Shown here one piece after another: positions 27,001 through 34,690 of a stretch of 64,000 bases of DNA. Location of the stretch: NCBI RefSeq assembly GCF_042680125.1, contig NZ_JBHTNY010000020.1; one strand, 5' to 3'. Within the stretch, counting starts at the first letter, position 1; the number at the start of each line of letters is the position of its first letter. The stretch is from Robinsoniella peoriensis. GTDB lineage: Bacteria > Bacillota > Clostridia > Lachnospirales > Lachnospiraceae. The notes beneath the pieces were generated by a model. The model did no database searches. It was not told the DNA's origin and worked only from the letters and a program-made list of their open reading frames with translations. The position numbers and the translations under genes were made by a program.

Positions 27001-29458
27001 CGGACATATTATCTGTATGTATTGTAATTGTGGATACCCCAAGACCTTCTGCCGTTGCGCTGATAATGCTGTCTCCCGAATAGTAACTGCGGAATTCGAT
27101 GCTTGCTTTTCCATCCCGCATTGATTTGCCGGGGGTAAACTTATATGTTTTACCTCCCGGGAAAATACCGGGGCCGGATTCCACCTTCAGGGTTACCGCT
27201 TTAGTTTCATTTACCCAGTTGCCGTCTGCATCCTGTAAGGTAACAATCAGCTGGGTGTCTTTTGTACCGTTGTTCGTAATGGTTTCTTCAGAGGACGTAA
27301 TGTCTATCTGAGATGCCGCACCCGATATGGAGGATTCCGGTTCTATACCCATATTCTGTTCCCGGTACCAGTACCAGCTGTTTAAAGGCAGGCGATAGTA
27401 GTCGATTATACCCATTTTAGCCAGCCCGTCACCGCCGATGGTACCGTGATGAAAGCCACACCAAAGAACCAGGCCTGCGCTACTTGGTTTTAGCTGATAA
27501 TTATATTCGTCACTGCCCTGTATCTGATCATAAAATGGCCGGTATTCGCCTGGCCGGTCTGCAGTCTTTGAGCCGTATTCCGCAACTACATTGGGCATCC
27601 AGGTATTTTCAAATTTTCCTCCGTCTCCGTTGTATCCTGCAATATCACAGACCGCCAGATCGGCATACCCGCCTCTTTGCGCTCCGCCCATTCCTGCTTT
27701 TCTGGTAGGATCAAGCTGGTGTGACAGATTCCGCATTTTGTCTACAAGCGCAAGCGCTTTCGGCGCAGTTCCATTTGCAGAAGCATCATTTCCGTTATCC
27801 ATGCCGCCATTTGTGAAAAACGCTTCATTTCCCATACTCCAGTTAATAATAGAGGGATGGTTGCGGTTTACGCGTATCATAGCTTCCAGGGAATCCAGGC
27901 AGCTCTGCTCAAAAGCTGCTTCATCTGCAGGATTCTGCGGGTATGCATCCTTAAACCAGTCCGCAGATGTGCCTATTGCCGGTTCGTCTTTTCCGGCGCA
28001 TCCACCCATCCCCCAGAAATTGCACTCTGACCAGAACATAATTCCCTGATCATCACAGGCTTTTGCAAATGATGGATCATGGGGATAATGGGAGCCGCGG
28101 ATAAAATTCATCCCGCACTCTTTGATCATGGATACGTCCCGCATGAATCCTTCGTTGGTAACTGCATCCGCAAAGCCTGCATGATCCTGATGTACATTTG
28201 CTCCATTTAATTCTACTTTTTTTCCGTTCAAATAGAACCCGTCGTTTTTATACTGCGCCCAGCGAAAGCCAAAAGAGGATTCATAGGTATCTGCCGGAAC
28301 ACCATTTCGGTATACGGTAGTATATAATTGGTACACATATGGATTTTCAGTATCCCATAACTGTATGTTTTTGATTTTTTCACTGACCGCAGTAATTTCT
28401 GCAGCAGATCCTGCAGAAATATTCTGTTCAGCCGATTCAAATACAGCCTGCACGATACCGTCTTTGTCCACCACTTCCTGTTTTACTTTTACCAAAGCCT
28501 CAGACAGCGAATCATTTTTTATTTCGGTACTGACGCTTACGTTAGATTGTTTCTGCTCAATATTATTCAGGATTTCTTCCTCACTGGCATAATTATCCGG
28601 AATATTCTTTGCAGAAGGGTCGAATCCGGGGTTAGACAAATCAGGAGTGGTGACGAAAGTTCCATACCAGGTTACATGAACCTCATCCGTAATATTGAGA
28701 TAGACATCCCGGTAAATTCCTCCGGTAAACTGGTGGTCTCCTGCTCTTGGAGCAAGATCCGGCTGCCAGATATTATTGACGCGGACTGCAATCAGATTCG
28801 TCCCAGGATTCAGATAGTCTGTAATGTCAAATACAAAGCCGGAGTAACCGCCGCGGTGTGTACCTGCCGGCTGCCCGTTTACATATATTTCGGCCTCCTG
28901 AAAAACGCCCTCAAATTCCAATTCAATTTTCTTTCCAATCATATTGTCCGATACTTCAAATTCCTTACGATACCATCCGTATCCCACGTAGAAAGATGCC
29001 TGCATTTCATAAGGGATGCTGAAATTATGAGGAATACCGATATCCACCCATTGGGAATCATCATAGTCCACGGATTCTGCTCCCGGGATATCATTACGGA
29101 TAAATTTCCACTCCCTGTTAAAATTCACCTGCTCCCTGCCGGTCTGTTCTCTTACATAAGTTTTCCCAACTTGTTCAGCCGCAAGTTTGTAAGGAGCCTC
29201 ACTTTTTTCGATTGTGGAAGTACGGTTGTCCAATGGATTTTCCGTTTCCGTTTGGGATTGCGTTTCCACCTGATATGTTTCAGATTCTGTCAGAAGTTCT
29301 GTTTCAATCTCCTGATTTTCAACCGGGGTACTTTGGAGTGCCTCAGTTACCATTTCCGTTTCCGGCACCTGAGCCGCCGATACCGCCATTGATGGCAGAA
29401 TCATGGAACAGGACAAAACGATTGCAATGATACTTTTCCATCTCTCTTTTTTTCTCAT
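24008..29458 (-). CDS. secreted multidomain GH2 beta-galactosidase-like enzyme
   Basis: 1816 residues. A signal peptide (about 1-29, cleavage after VSAA) and a Glu/Thr-rich linker precede a GH2 module: sugar-binding domain (about 105-260), Ig-like domain (290-410) and TIM barrel (410-700) with acid/base Glu in SMGNEAF (about 544) and nucleophile Glu in VVAEYGS (about 627). Then follow an Ig/invasin-like domain (about 735-830), an F5/8C (CBM32-like) domain (about 856-980), an NPCBM domain (about 986-1130), a further carbohydrate-binding region, three FIVAR-type repeats (about 1440-1600) and a Lys-rich leucine-rich-repeat tail of the BspA type. The plan fits extracellular degradation of host or plant glycans. 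There is no LPXTG; attachment may be by the FIVAR/LRR part. AAGGAG precedes the ATG. Confidence 0.92.
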   Translation of the reverse strand: MRKKERWKSIIAIVLSCSMILPSMAVSAAQVPETEMVTEALQSTPVENQEIETELLTESETYQVETQSQTETENPLDNRTSTIEKSEAPYKLAAEQVGKTYVREQTGREQVNFNREWKFIRNDIPGAESVDYDDSQWVDIGIPHNFSIPYEMQASFYVGYGWYRKEFEVSDNMIGKKIELEFEGVFQEAEIYVNGQPAGTHRGGYSGFVFDITDYLNPGTNLIAVRVNNIWQPDLAPRAGDHQFTGGIYRDVYLNITDEVHVTWYGTFVTTPDLSNPGFDPSAKNIPDNYASEEEILNNIEQKQSNVSVSTEIKNDSLSEALVKVKQEVVDKDGIVQAVFESAEQNISAGSAAEITAVSEKIKNIQLWDTENPYVYQLYTTVYRNGVPADTYESSFGFRWAQYKNDGFYLNGKKVELNGANVHQDHAGFADAVTNEGFMRDVSMIKECGMNFIRGSHYPHDPSFAKACDDQGIMFWSECNFWGMGGCAGKDEPAIGTSADWFKDAYPQNPADEAAFEQSCLDSLEAMIRVNRNHPSIINWSMGNEAFFTNGGMDNGNDASANGTAPKALALVDKMRNLSHQLDPTRKAGMGGAQRGGYADLAVCDIAGYNGDGGKFENTWMPNVVAEYGSKTADRPGEYRPFYDQIQGSDEYNYQLKPSSAGLVLWCGFHHGTIGGDGLAKMGIIDYYRLPLNSWYWYREQNMGIEPESSISGAASQIDITSSEETITNNGTKDTQLIVTLQDADGNWVNETKAVTLKVESGPGIFPGGKTYKFTPGKSMRDGKASIEFRSYYSGDSIISATAEGLGVSTITIHTDNMSETDDGSEPEDFYNADKWGSVTAKIEDPIIYGENNAASGRPLFPSSNDQDSALAADGNMATSWQADNTGSGEYFMVDLEFTLYLYNIGLGFNKSPYPYKVETAMDKNGPWTIAAEYTKDTITSRKAEESLDGPESRYVKITFTDVPENEKAFLTELNVYGNPSSITPPYTKYSAYLSDVVDYDRVSTGWGEKGKDKTCQGNQIKVGNKVYKKGIGLHADSTIIHNLDKKYTRFSGVAGIDNEVDGGNAIFRIYADNSLIYEKELSGGEADEFNLSVSGVSELKLMTDANGSESQDHTDWADAKLYGAIRDISKKSKSIRTAYVGITEGLQAGEDFTGILSLKNTSEDLQPLCASLSLYGPDGMLAGFTMTSDEFYPGAAKDLHLTLNMPSDIKGYEAILSVWDKNTLEIISNTIMIYPDPDKLESGSKMETAWTKVDGEDSLLEKTGDWQLWPSSDAYNGSETFLGDKGNPVKDGDYIALTFNGNYIKIGAKADGGQQGADVYIDGEPAGHINNNENVNVYKEVYASGYLEDGEHTVKLVPAGKFGLDYFEYGVETVSGGDDEPLTESPILLSLGGLMKQIEGDAMKNYTFTSRQSAADRIVESYGVYLNKEASKEEIQAASDALENALRELILIGDTATLEDTVSTAQNLIQKGQGNYTNASWAQLLAAYEEAAAVLEKEDPSADEILAAAEQLNHAMASLIQKEDTFRLREAVNKAKTLFDKGQGSYTDTSWAVFKTAYDGAVKVLSSAEPSAKEIQAALDKLNSAMAGLQLKPDTSLSYARKALQAEITACSAIVKKGQKHYTLASFRRLKDNLSEAEKILSDSRANLDKLKSAKNLLYAARLTLSVYKIPKKGASYTVGKLKYQILKSSAGNGTVCVKGVKNKKTSKLKLPNTVTISSYKFTVTEIKKKAFYKNTKLKSITISKNITKIGDAAFYGAKNLKTIKIESSKLKTVGKNALKKIHSKAVIQVPSKKLTYYKKLLKNKGLSSKAKIKK

Positions 29459-29487
29459 CTTAACCTTCTCCTTTTTCTCTCACTCTC

Positions 29488-29563
29488 ATTTATCTATTTA
29501 AAAACTAAAGCATATTTTACCCTTTCCCCACATTATCTTCAGAATTTACATAAATAGATAAAT
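29488..29563. repeat. 13-bp inverted repeat in the GH2 gene upstream region
   Basis: ATTTATCTATTTA at 29488-29500 and its perfect complement at 29551-29563, 50 bp apart, 30 bases upstream of the GH2 start codon. It could be a two-half-site operator or a long-range mRNA stem. I found no convincing promoter around it. Confidence 0.45.
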
Positions 29564-29680
29564 TATCGTCATTATATTTAAGCTGAATCAAAATGTACAT
29601 ACTATTTTCTGTGGTTATTATTAGAATTTATTAATTACTATTGAATGATACCGAGAAAAGTAAAGAATTTTCTGAAAATA

Positions 29681-29708
29681 AAAAAAGAAGGGGATTATTT
29701 CCCCTTCC
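29681..29708 (-). terminator. terminator after the small secreted-protein gene
   Basis: On the minus strand GAAGGGG-type arms (GGAAGGGGA/TCCCCTTC) enclose a short loop and are followed by TTTTTTT. The same hairpin occurs again at 30581-30603 without the T run. Confidence 0.85.
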
Positions 29709-29737
29709 CAGACTGTACATAAACTATATTTTTTCCC

Positions 29738-29950
29738 TTATTCAATACCCCTATCTTGAAAATAATTTGGCAATTTCTTCTTTCTTATTTCTTCGGACTC
29801 TTTGTCTTCTTCAAGTTCTTGAATCTGCGCATCACCTGTTCCCGAAAAAGCTTCAAGCATCTTGACTATCTCATTCTGGGCTATGGGACCTGAACCCAGG
29901 GACAGGCTCACCATTAGGGTGAGAAATAATTTATATATCTTTTCTTTCAT
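29738..29950 (-). CDS. small exported or membrane-associated peptide, unknown
   Basis: 70 residues with a basic, hydrophobic N-terminus (MKEKIYKLFLTLMVSLSLG) resembling a signal or membrane-insertion sequence, then a mainly acidic, hydrophilic body (EELEEDKESEE-like region) and a lysine cluster before the final PNYFQDRGIE. No cysteine, so a thiolactone peptide is excluded. A good ribosome site GGAGG lies eight bases before the ATG, and a strong terminator follows, so the gene is probably real. It shares a transcription unit with the 137-residue gene upstream. I do not recognise the family; a secreted signalling peptide precursor is one possibility. Confidence 0.6.
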   Translation of the reverse strand: MKEKIYKLFLTLMVSLSLGSGPIAQNEIVKMLEAFSGTGDAQIQELEEDKESEEIRKKKLPNYFQDRGIE

Positions 29951-30117
29951 TTATATTCCTCCAATTCAATCTCTGCTTTGCTTCACTCTCGTAATAAGTA
30001 TTCGTTTATATCCGCTTATACCCGCTACCTATTTGCATACAAAAAAGAAGCCATTGTCTGATTCTAAAATGACTTATAACCACCAACACACTTGCAATGA
30101 TTTGAAAAGGAATTGAT

Positions 30118-30531
30118 TCAATTGTCCAGACGTACCTTCTGATTAATTAATGACCATTCATCAGGCAATAATATAAATAAGGTCAAGAAGAAAAAAAGAA
30201 AAACTATAATAAGAAAAAGAAGCAGGCTGATTCCTTTTGGGATAGCTGCTATCATGAGTATTGAGCATATATTCTTGGTTCCAGGTTCATTATAAGAATT
30301 ATTTTTGTTCAAAAATGAAGCCTTAAAGCAGGTAGTATTATAACCGTCTTCATTGGTAACGATACTTTCTGAAATTGCCCACGTTTCAATTACAGTTGCC
30401 GTATCTAATAATTCATTAAAATTATAAGTACTGCAAAAAAACACATTCATAGTTAAGCACATAGCAAAAAGAAGCATAATGAAAGAGACTCTAATACGAG
30501 AGAAATGATTTTTCTTATTATTTATTTCCAT
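30118..30531 (-). CDS. two-helix membrane protein, unknown
   Basis: 137 residues. Two strong membrane segments (about 15-34 and 90-117) flank an external loop of about 55 residues containing a cysteine and Asn/Thr-rich sequence; both ends are basic. The loop is predicted outside the cell. The ATG at 30531 follows AAGGGGATTGTA; an in-frame TTG eleven codons upstream is less likely. No family recognised. It is followed, 167 bases later, by the small exported peptide, and both lie on a segment bounded by 23-bp direct repeats, suggesting joint acquisition. Confidence 0.6.
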   Translation of the reverse strand: MEINNKKNHFSRIRVSFIMLLFAMCLTMNVFFCSTYNFNELLDTATVIETWAISESIVTNEDGYNTTCFKASFLNKNNSYNEPGTKNICSILMIAAIPKGISLLLFLIIVFLFFFLTLFILLPDEWSLINQKVRLDN

Positions 30532-30611
30532 TACAATCCCCTTCTTTGCTACTTGCTGCGACAAATGTGGCTATAGTCTGAGAAGGGGATTATTTCCCCT
30601 TCCTAATAACT

Positions 30612-31616
30612 TTATTTAATCCGATCCGGAAATCCTACCTTACGCTGTACCTTACGAAGAGTCTTCGTAGCGTAATAATTTGCCTTTTCAGCGTTTGTTT
30701 TGATTATACCGTCAATATAACCTTTGTCTTTGTTTAACTCGGCTACACGGTCCTGTACCGGTTTTAAAACGGAAATAACAGCCTCGCCAATGGCTTCTTT
30801 GAATGCGCCATAGCCCAGTCCGTCAAATTCCTTCACTGCTTCGTCCGGTGTCTTGCCCATACAGGCACAATAGATATCCAGAAGATTTTTAATTCCCGGC
30901 TGCTCATCACGATACAAAATAGTTGCTTCTGAATCCGTTACGGCACGTTTGCATTTTCGCATTATGGTGTCAGGATCATCCATCAGATAAATACTTCCGT
31001 TGGGATTTTCATCGGATTTTGACATCTTCTTCGCCGGATCCTGGAGACTCATAATTTTCGCACCGGTTTTTCCGATATAAGCTTCCGGAACGGTAAAAAC
31101 ATCTCCATATATTCCGTTAAAACGCTGTGCAATGTCACGGGTCAGCTCCAGATGCTGCATCTGGTCGATTCCTACCGGAACCAGGTCGGTCTGGAATAAA
31201 AGGATATCTGCTGCCATAAGTGTCGGATATGTAAAGAGTCCGGCATTGATATTATCTGCATGTTTGGCTGATTTATCTTTAAACTGTGTCATACGGCTGA
31301 GTTCGCCCATATAAGTATAGCAGTTTAAGATCCAACTGAGTTCCGCATGTCCGGAAACATGTGACTGGTAATAGATGCAGTTTTTTTCGGGATCAAGTCC
31401 TGCTGCAATATATAAGGTCAGAAGCGCCCTGGCTCTCTTGCGAAGTGTAGCCGGATCCTGACGAACGGTGATGGAATGAAGATCTACAACACTATAGAAG
31501 CACTCATACTCATCACTTAAAGTAACCCAATTTTTTAAAGCGCCCAGATAATTGCCCAAAGTCAATGTACCGGTTGCCTGCATACCGCTGAATAAAACTT
31601 TTTTGTCATTAATCAT
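30612..31616 (-). CDS. trpS: tryptophanyl-tRNA synthetase
   Basis: 334 residues, the usual length for the class I enzyme that charges tRNA-Trp. The HIGH-type motif appears as TGTLTLGNYLG near the N-terminus, and KMSKS is present in LQDPAKKMSKSDENPNGS (about 195-205). GVDQMQHLELTRDIAQRFN-type sequence (here PVGIDQMQHLELTRDIA) is also typical. It has its own promoter at 31647-31675; no T-box leader fits in the short upstream region. The hairpin after its stop lacks a T run, so some transcripts may continue into the two small orphan genes. Confidence 0.96.
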   Translation of the reverse strand: MINDKKVLFSGMQATGTLTLGNYLGALKNWVTLSDEYECFYSVVDLHSITVRQDPATLRKRARALLTLYIAAGLDPEKNCIYYQSHVSGHAELSWILNCYTYMGELSRMTQFKDKSAKHADNINAGLFTYPTLMAADILLFQTDLVPVGIDQMQHLELTRDIAQRFNGIYGDVFTVPEAYIGKTGAKIMSLQDPAKKMSKSDENPNGSIYLMDDPDTIMRKCKRAVTDSEATILYRDEQPGIKNLLDIYCACMGKTPDEAVKEFDGLGYGAFKEAIGEAVISVLKPVQDRVAELNKDKGYIDGIIKTNAEKANYYATKTLRKVQRKVGFPDRIK

Positions 31617-31646
31617 GTCTAAATTTCCTCCATTTACTTTGGTTAA

Positions 31647-31675
31647 AGTTTATCACCTGAAACTATGAAAGTCAA
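31647..31675 (-). promoter_or_regulatory. trpS promoter
   Basis: Minus-strand TTGACT (31670-31675), a 17-bp spacer and TAAACT (31647-31652), about 30 bases before the start codon. Confidence 0.82.
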
Positions 31676-31677
31676 GG

Positions 31678-31706
31678 TTGTATCCATACACAATCTCTGA
31701 TAAAAT
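31678..31706 (+). promoter_or_regulatory. luxS promoter
   Basis: TTGTAT (31678-31683), a 17-bp spacer and TAAAAT (31701-31706). Its -35 box lies two bases from the trpS -35 box, so the two polymerases may compete. Confidence 0.7.
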
Positions 31707-31768
31707 AAAGGAGAAATACAGGGTGGCTGGGAATCAGTCTGTACCCGAAACAGAAAGGAGTGTACTAT

Positions 31769-32248
31769 ATGGAAAAAATAACAAGCTTCACCATAGACCA
31801 TATCAAGCTGTTACCCGGGGTATACGTATCACGAAAAGATCATGTGGGCAGTGAAGTAATTACCACTTTTGACCTTCGCATGACAAAACCAAACGGAGAA
31901 CCGGTCATGAATACCGCAGAAATGCATGCCATCGAACATCTGGCTGCAACCTGGCTTCGCAACAACGAAGAAATGGGGAATAAGGTCATTTATTTTGGTC
32001 CTATGGGCTGCCGCACCGGATTTTATCTTCTGTTACATGGGGATTTTGAATCGAAAGATATCGTCGAATTGATGATTGGATTATTTGAATTCATCAGAGA
32101 CTTTAAAGATGAAGTCCCCGGCGCATCTGCCAGGGACTGTGGAAATTATCTGGATATGAATCTTGGAATGGCAAATTATCTCGCAGATAAATATTTAAAT
32201 GAGGTGCTTTACCGCATCACACCGGACAGGCTTGTGTATCCGGACTAA
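31769..32248 (+). CDS. luxS: S-ribosylhomocysteine lyase (autoinducer-2 synthase)
   Basis: 159 residues. Cleaves S-ribosylhomocysteine to homocysteine and the AI-2 precursor DPD in the activated methyl cycle. The metal ligands His53 and His57 (HAIEH) and Cys124 (ARDCGNY) and the active-site Cys81 (GCRTG) are all present. ATG at 31769 follows AAAGGAG at eight bases; an in-frame GTG three codons earlier is less well placed. No pfs/mtnN neighbour is seen. The last 54 bases overlap the convergent DUF5662 gene. Confidence 0.96.
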   Translation: MEKITSFTIDHIKLLPGVYVSRKDHVGSEVITTFDLRMTKPNGEPVMNTAEMHAIEHLAATWLRNNEEMGNKVIYFGPMGCRTGFYLLLHGDFESKDIVELMIGLFEFIRDFKDEVPGASARDCGNYLDMNLGMANYLADKYLNEVLYRITPDRLVYPD

Positions 32249-32788
32249 ACTGCACCTTTTCTTCAGATATCTGTTTTTTACAAAATCAAATAACACATCT
32301 TCACCATGCTTATCCAGGACATGCAGCAGCTTTTCCAGCTGATCGGCTGTTTCTGGATGAAGCAGGTAGTGTGTCTTTCCGTTTTGGTAATAAGCCAGCG
32401 GGTCATGATCGGTATATTTACTTCCATTGTATACTTTCGAGGCTGCTATCCGGTCCATCAGCATTTCCGCCACATATTTTCTTGGCATTTTCACACCAAC
32501 CAAGGCAGCGCCTTTCTGTTCCAGGCTATAGTCGGTCCAGTACTCAAAATGATGCTTGTTTCTGCCTTTATGATGGAGCCATGCAGCGGAATATCCTTTT
32601 ACTTCACGTTCCGCATTATTGGGACTTCTTGTACCCTGATAATACTTGCATCCGATCAGAAATTCGGAAGGTAAATACTTAGACATGTCATGCAGCAGCC
32701 CCTGTTTATAAAGGCCGATCCGGAAACAATGCTTCATTACCAGAAATTTATGCTTCGTAATAGTTCTAAAATGCGCCAAAGCTTTCAT
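32195..32788 (-). CDS. DUF5662 family protein
   Basis: 197 residues, soluble, rich in His, Tyr and basic residues. The pattern HDMSKYLPSEF (about 33-43), WLHHKGRNKHHFEYW (about 70-84) and MPRKYVAEMLMDRIAASKVY is typical of DUF5662, a family of unknown function that may bind metal through its histidines. The gene begins one base after the GlgX-like stop and is the last of a four-gene operon. Its final 18 codons run antisense into luxS, extending past YLKKR, where I would expect relatives to end. Confidence 0.8.
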   Translation of the reverse strand: MKALAHFRTITKHKFLVMKHCFRIGLYKQGLLHDMSKYLPSEFLIGCKYYQGTRSPNNAEREVKGYSAAWLHHKGRNKHHFEYWTDYSLEQKGAALVGVKMPRKYVAEMLMDRIAASKVYNGSKYTDHDPLAYYQNGKTHYLLHPETADQLEKLLHVLDKHGEDVLFDFVKNRYLKKRCSLVRIHKPVRCDAVKHLI

Positions 32789-32789
32789 G

Positions 32790-34688
32790 TCAACACCTCG
32801 TTGTTTTTTTGTCTTTCTCTTTTGCTCTTCCGATCAGGACAACGATTGTTCTTGGTAAAACCGTGAAGATATTCTGAACTTCTAAAAGAGGCTCGCTGCC
32901 CTCTTCGTATACACAGTTTCCATCGCTTTTCCCGGTATCAATTGCTGTATACCAGTCCAAATTTTCAGGAAGATGCGGCAGGGCAAATTCATGCTCCACC
33001 CAATGCATATTATATGCAGTATAGAGGAAAATGTCCTCACCGGCATAGAATCCGCAGTACATTACACCGACCTGGCGGTTCGTATGCTCAAATGCCCCAT
33101 ACCAGGCTCTGCTGCCATGATAAGATACATCCGGATAACCGCAGGAAACCGTATCCATCACTCTTAATTCATATGGCATATGTAAAATTTTATGTCGTTT
33201 CCGAAATGCAATAACATCCTTTACGAACTGTAATATTTCCTGGTTTTTCTTATTCAGATTCCAGTCAACCCAGGAAATTTCATTGTCCTGGCAGTAAGGA
33301 TTGTTATTACCCTCCTGGGAATTACCGATTTCATCGCCTGCCAGAAGCATGGGTGTTCCCTGGCTCAGCAGCAGCAGGAGAAATGCATTTTTAATCTGCT
33401 TCATGCGAAGGTCCAGAATCTTTTTCTTTCTGCTTTTGCCCTCCACACCGCAGTTCCAGCTATAGTTGTAACTGGATCCGTCCCGGTTTTGTTCTCCATT
33501 TGCCTCATTGTGCTTTTCGTCATAGGAAACCAGATCCATCAGTGTAAATCCATCGTGGTTGGTGATATAATTTATGATTCCCCGCCCGGCAGGATTTCTG
33601 CGTATGCGGTATGTAAACTGGTTAAGCTGGTCTTCATCTCCCTTTAAAAATCTGCGGATATCAATCAGGAACCCATCATTACATTCAGCCAGATTTTCAT
33701 ATTCCGGAAATGGGGGTTCACTGTAAAACTCCTCGGTTGGAAAATAGACTGCCATGATTTTTGTCCTGGATAATAACGGATCTTTTGCCAGCATATTGCA
33801 AAGAACCTGATCTGCCAGTATATGGAATCCATCAATATGGTAATTGGTTACCCAGAATGTGAGACAGTCCATAATTAATCGGGGATTGATCTGATTTGGA
33901 AAGTAAAATTCCATAATCACTTCCATACCATTTGCGTGCATTGTACGCACAAGATCTTTGAATTCACGGATTACATCTTTTGATGCCCCATATGATTTCT
34001 TGGGCGCAAAGTAATTACCGGCTTCATATCCCCAATAATTCACCCGGGGCATCTCCTCCTGCCTCATCTCATAGGACATACTCATTTGTGCATGCAGTTT
34101 TTTGATTTCATCAAATTCATATGCCGGCATGAGCTTTACCTGATTTATGCCAAGCTCCCTGAGATAAGGTATTTTTTCCTGTACCCCCATAAATGTTCCT
34201 TTGTGGCGGACCTTAGAACCATTATGTCTGGTAAAGCCCCGCACATGAAGCTGGTAAGAAATAATTTCCTGATATGGTATCTGCGGATTGGTATCTTCCA
34301 TCCAGTCATATGTTTCAAAAGCAAAGCCACAGCGGATGGTGTCACCGTCTTCCAGTGATACCGCCTCACCAAAATGCTCACGGCCGACAATCAGCTGGGC
34401 ATAAGGATCCTGAAAAATCTGTCCGTCAGACCAGTAATTGTATTCATATTCACTCCAGCGCAGACCACAAACTTTTATGGCTAAGATATCGCCAATCAGA
34501 TGTTCTTTTGGAAATGGGATCTCCTGGGCAATGTGGGGAGATCCTTTTTTATAAAGCACTAATTTCACTTCATGGCTGCCCGCTACTGCCACGGCAAAGT
34601 TGATTCCATCTTCCTCTTTTGTAACACCTAACCTTTGATAATTTCCTTTTTTGACTACCAAATCAATCTCCAGCTTCTCTTCTTCCAC
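32790..34688 (-). CDS. GlgX/isoamylase-like GH13 protein, catalytic acids missing
   Basis: 632 residues with an N-terminal CBM48-like domain (about 10-120) and a GH13 barrel resembling glycogen debranching enzymes. Region I (VKLMPAYEF) and region IV (YITNHDGFTLMDLVSYDEKHNEANGE) are well kept. Region II reads IDGFHILAD where active enzymes have DGFRFDLA, so the nucleophile Asp aligns with Leu and the preceding Arg with His. Region III reads KIMAVYFP where active enzymes have an IAEPW-type motif, so the acid/base Glu is lost. A catalytically inactive glucan-binding or regulatory role is inferred. The start is GTG at 34688, two bases after the ABC-F stop, with a weak ribosome site, suggesting translational coupling. 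Confidence 0.85.
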   Translation of the reverse strand: MEEEKLEIDLVVKKGNYQRLGVTKEEDGINFAVAVAGSHEVKLVLYKKGSPHIAQEIPFPKEHLIGDILAIKVCGLRWSEYEYNYWSDGQIFQDPYAQLIVGREHFGEAVSLEDGDTIRCGFAFETYDWMEDTNPQIPYQEIISYQLHVRGFTRHNGSKVRHKGTFMGVQEKIPYLRELGINQVKLMPAYEFDEIKKLHAQMSMSYEMRQEEMPRVNYWGYEAGNYFAPKKSYGASKDVIREFKDLVRTMHANGMEVIMEFYFPNQINPRLIMDCLTFWVTNYHIDGFHILADQVLCNMLAKDPLLSRTKIMAVYFPTEEFYSEPPFPEYENLAECNDGFLIDIRRFLKGDEDQLNQFTYRIRRNPAGRGIINYITNHDGFTLMDLVSYDEKHNEANGEQNRDGSSYNYSWNCGVEGKSRKKKILDLRMKQIKNAFLLLLLSQGTPMLLAGDEIGNSQEGNNNPYCQDNEISWVDWNLNKKNQEILQFVKDVIAFRKRHKILHMPYELRVMDTVSCGYPDVSYHGSRAWYGAFEHTNRQVGVMYCGFYAGEDIFLYTAYNMHWVEHEFALPHLPENLDWYTAIDTGKSDGNCVYEEGSEPLLEVQNIFTVLPRTIVVLIGRAKEKDKKTTRC

Positions 34689-34690
34689 AA

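Larger units (their letters stand above)
29686..30603. mobile_element. candidate inserted segment with 23-bp direct repeats
   Basis: Identical 23-bp sequences stand at 29686-29708 and 30581-30603. Immediately inside them are inverted ends: CAGACTGTAC on the left and the complement of CAGACTATAG on the right (8 of 10 match). The 872-bp interior holds two small orphan genes on the minus strand. This resembles an insertion with a long target duplication, or a segment acquired by duplication of the trpS terminator. No transposase is present, so the nature of the event is inference. Confidence 0.45.

Noticed and set aside
31617..31660. T-box leader for trpS
   Set aside because: The promoter lies about 30 bases from the start codon, leaving no room for a T-box.
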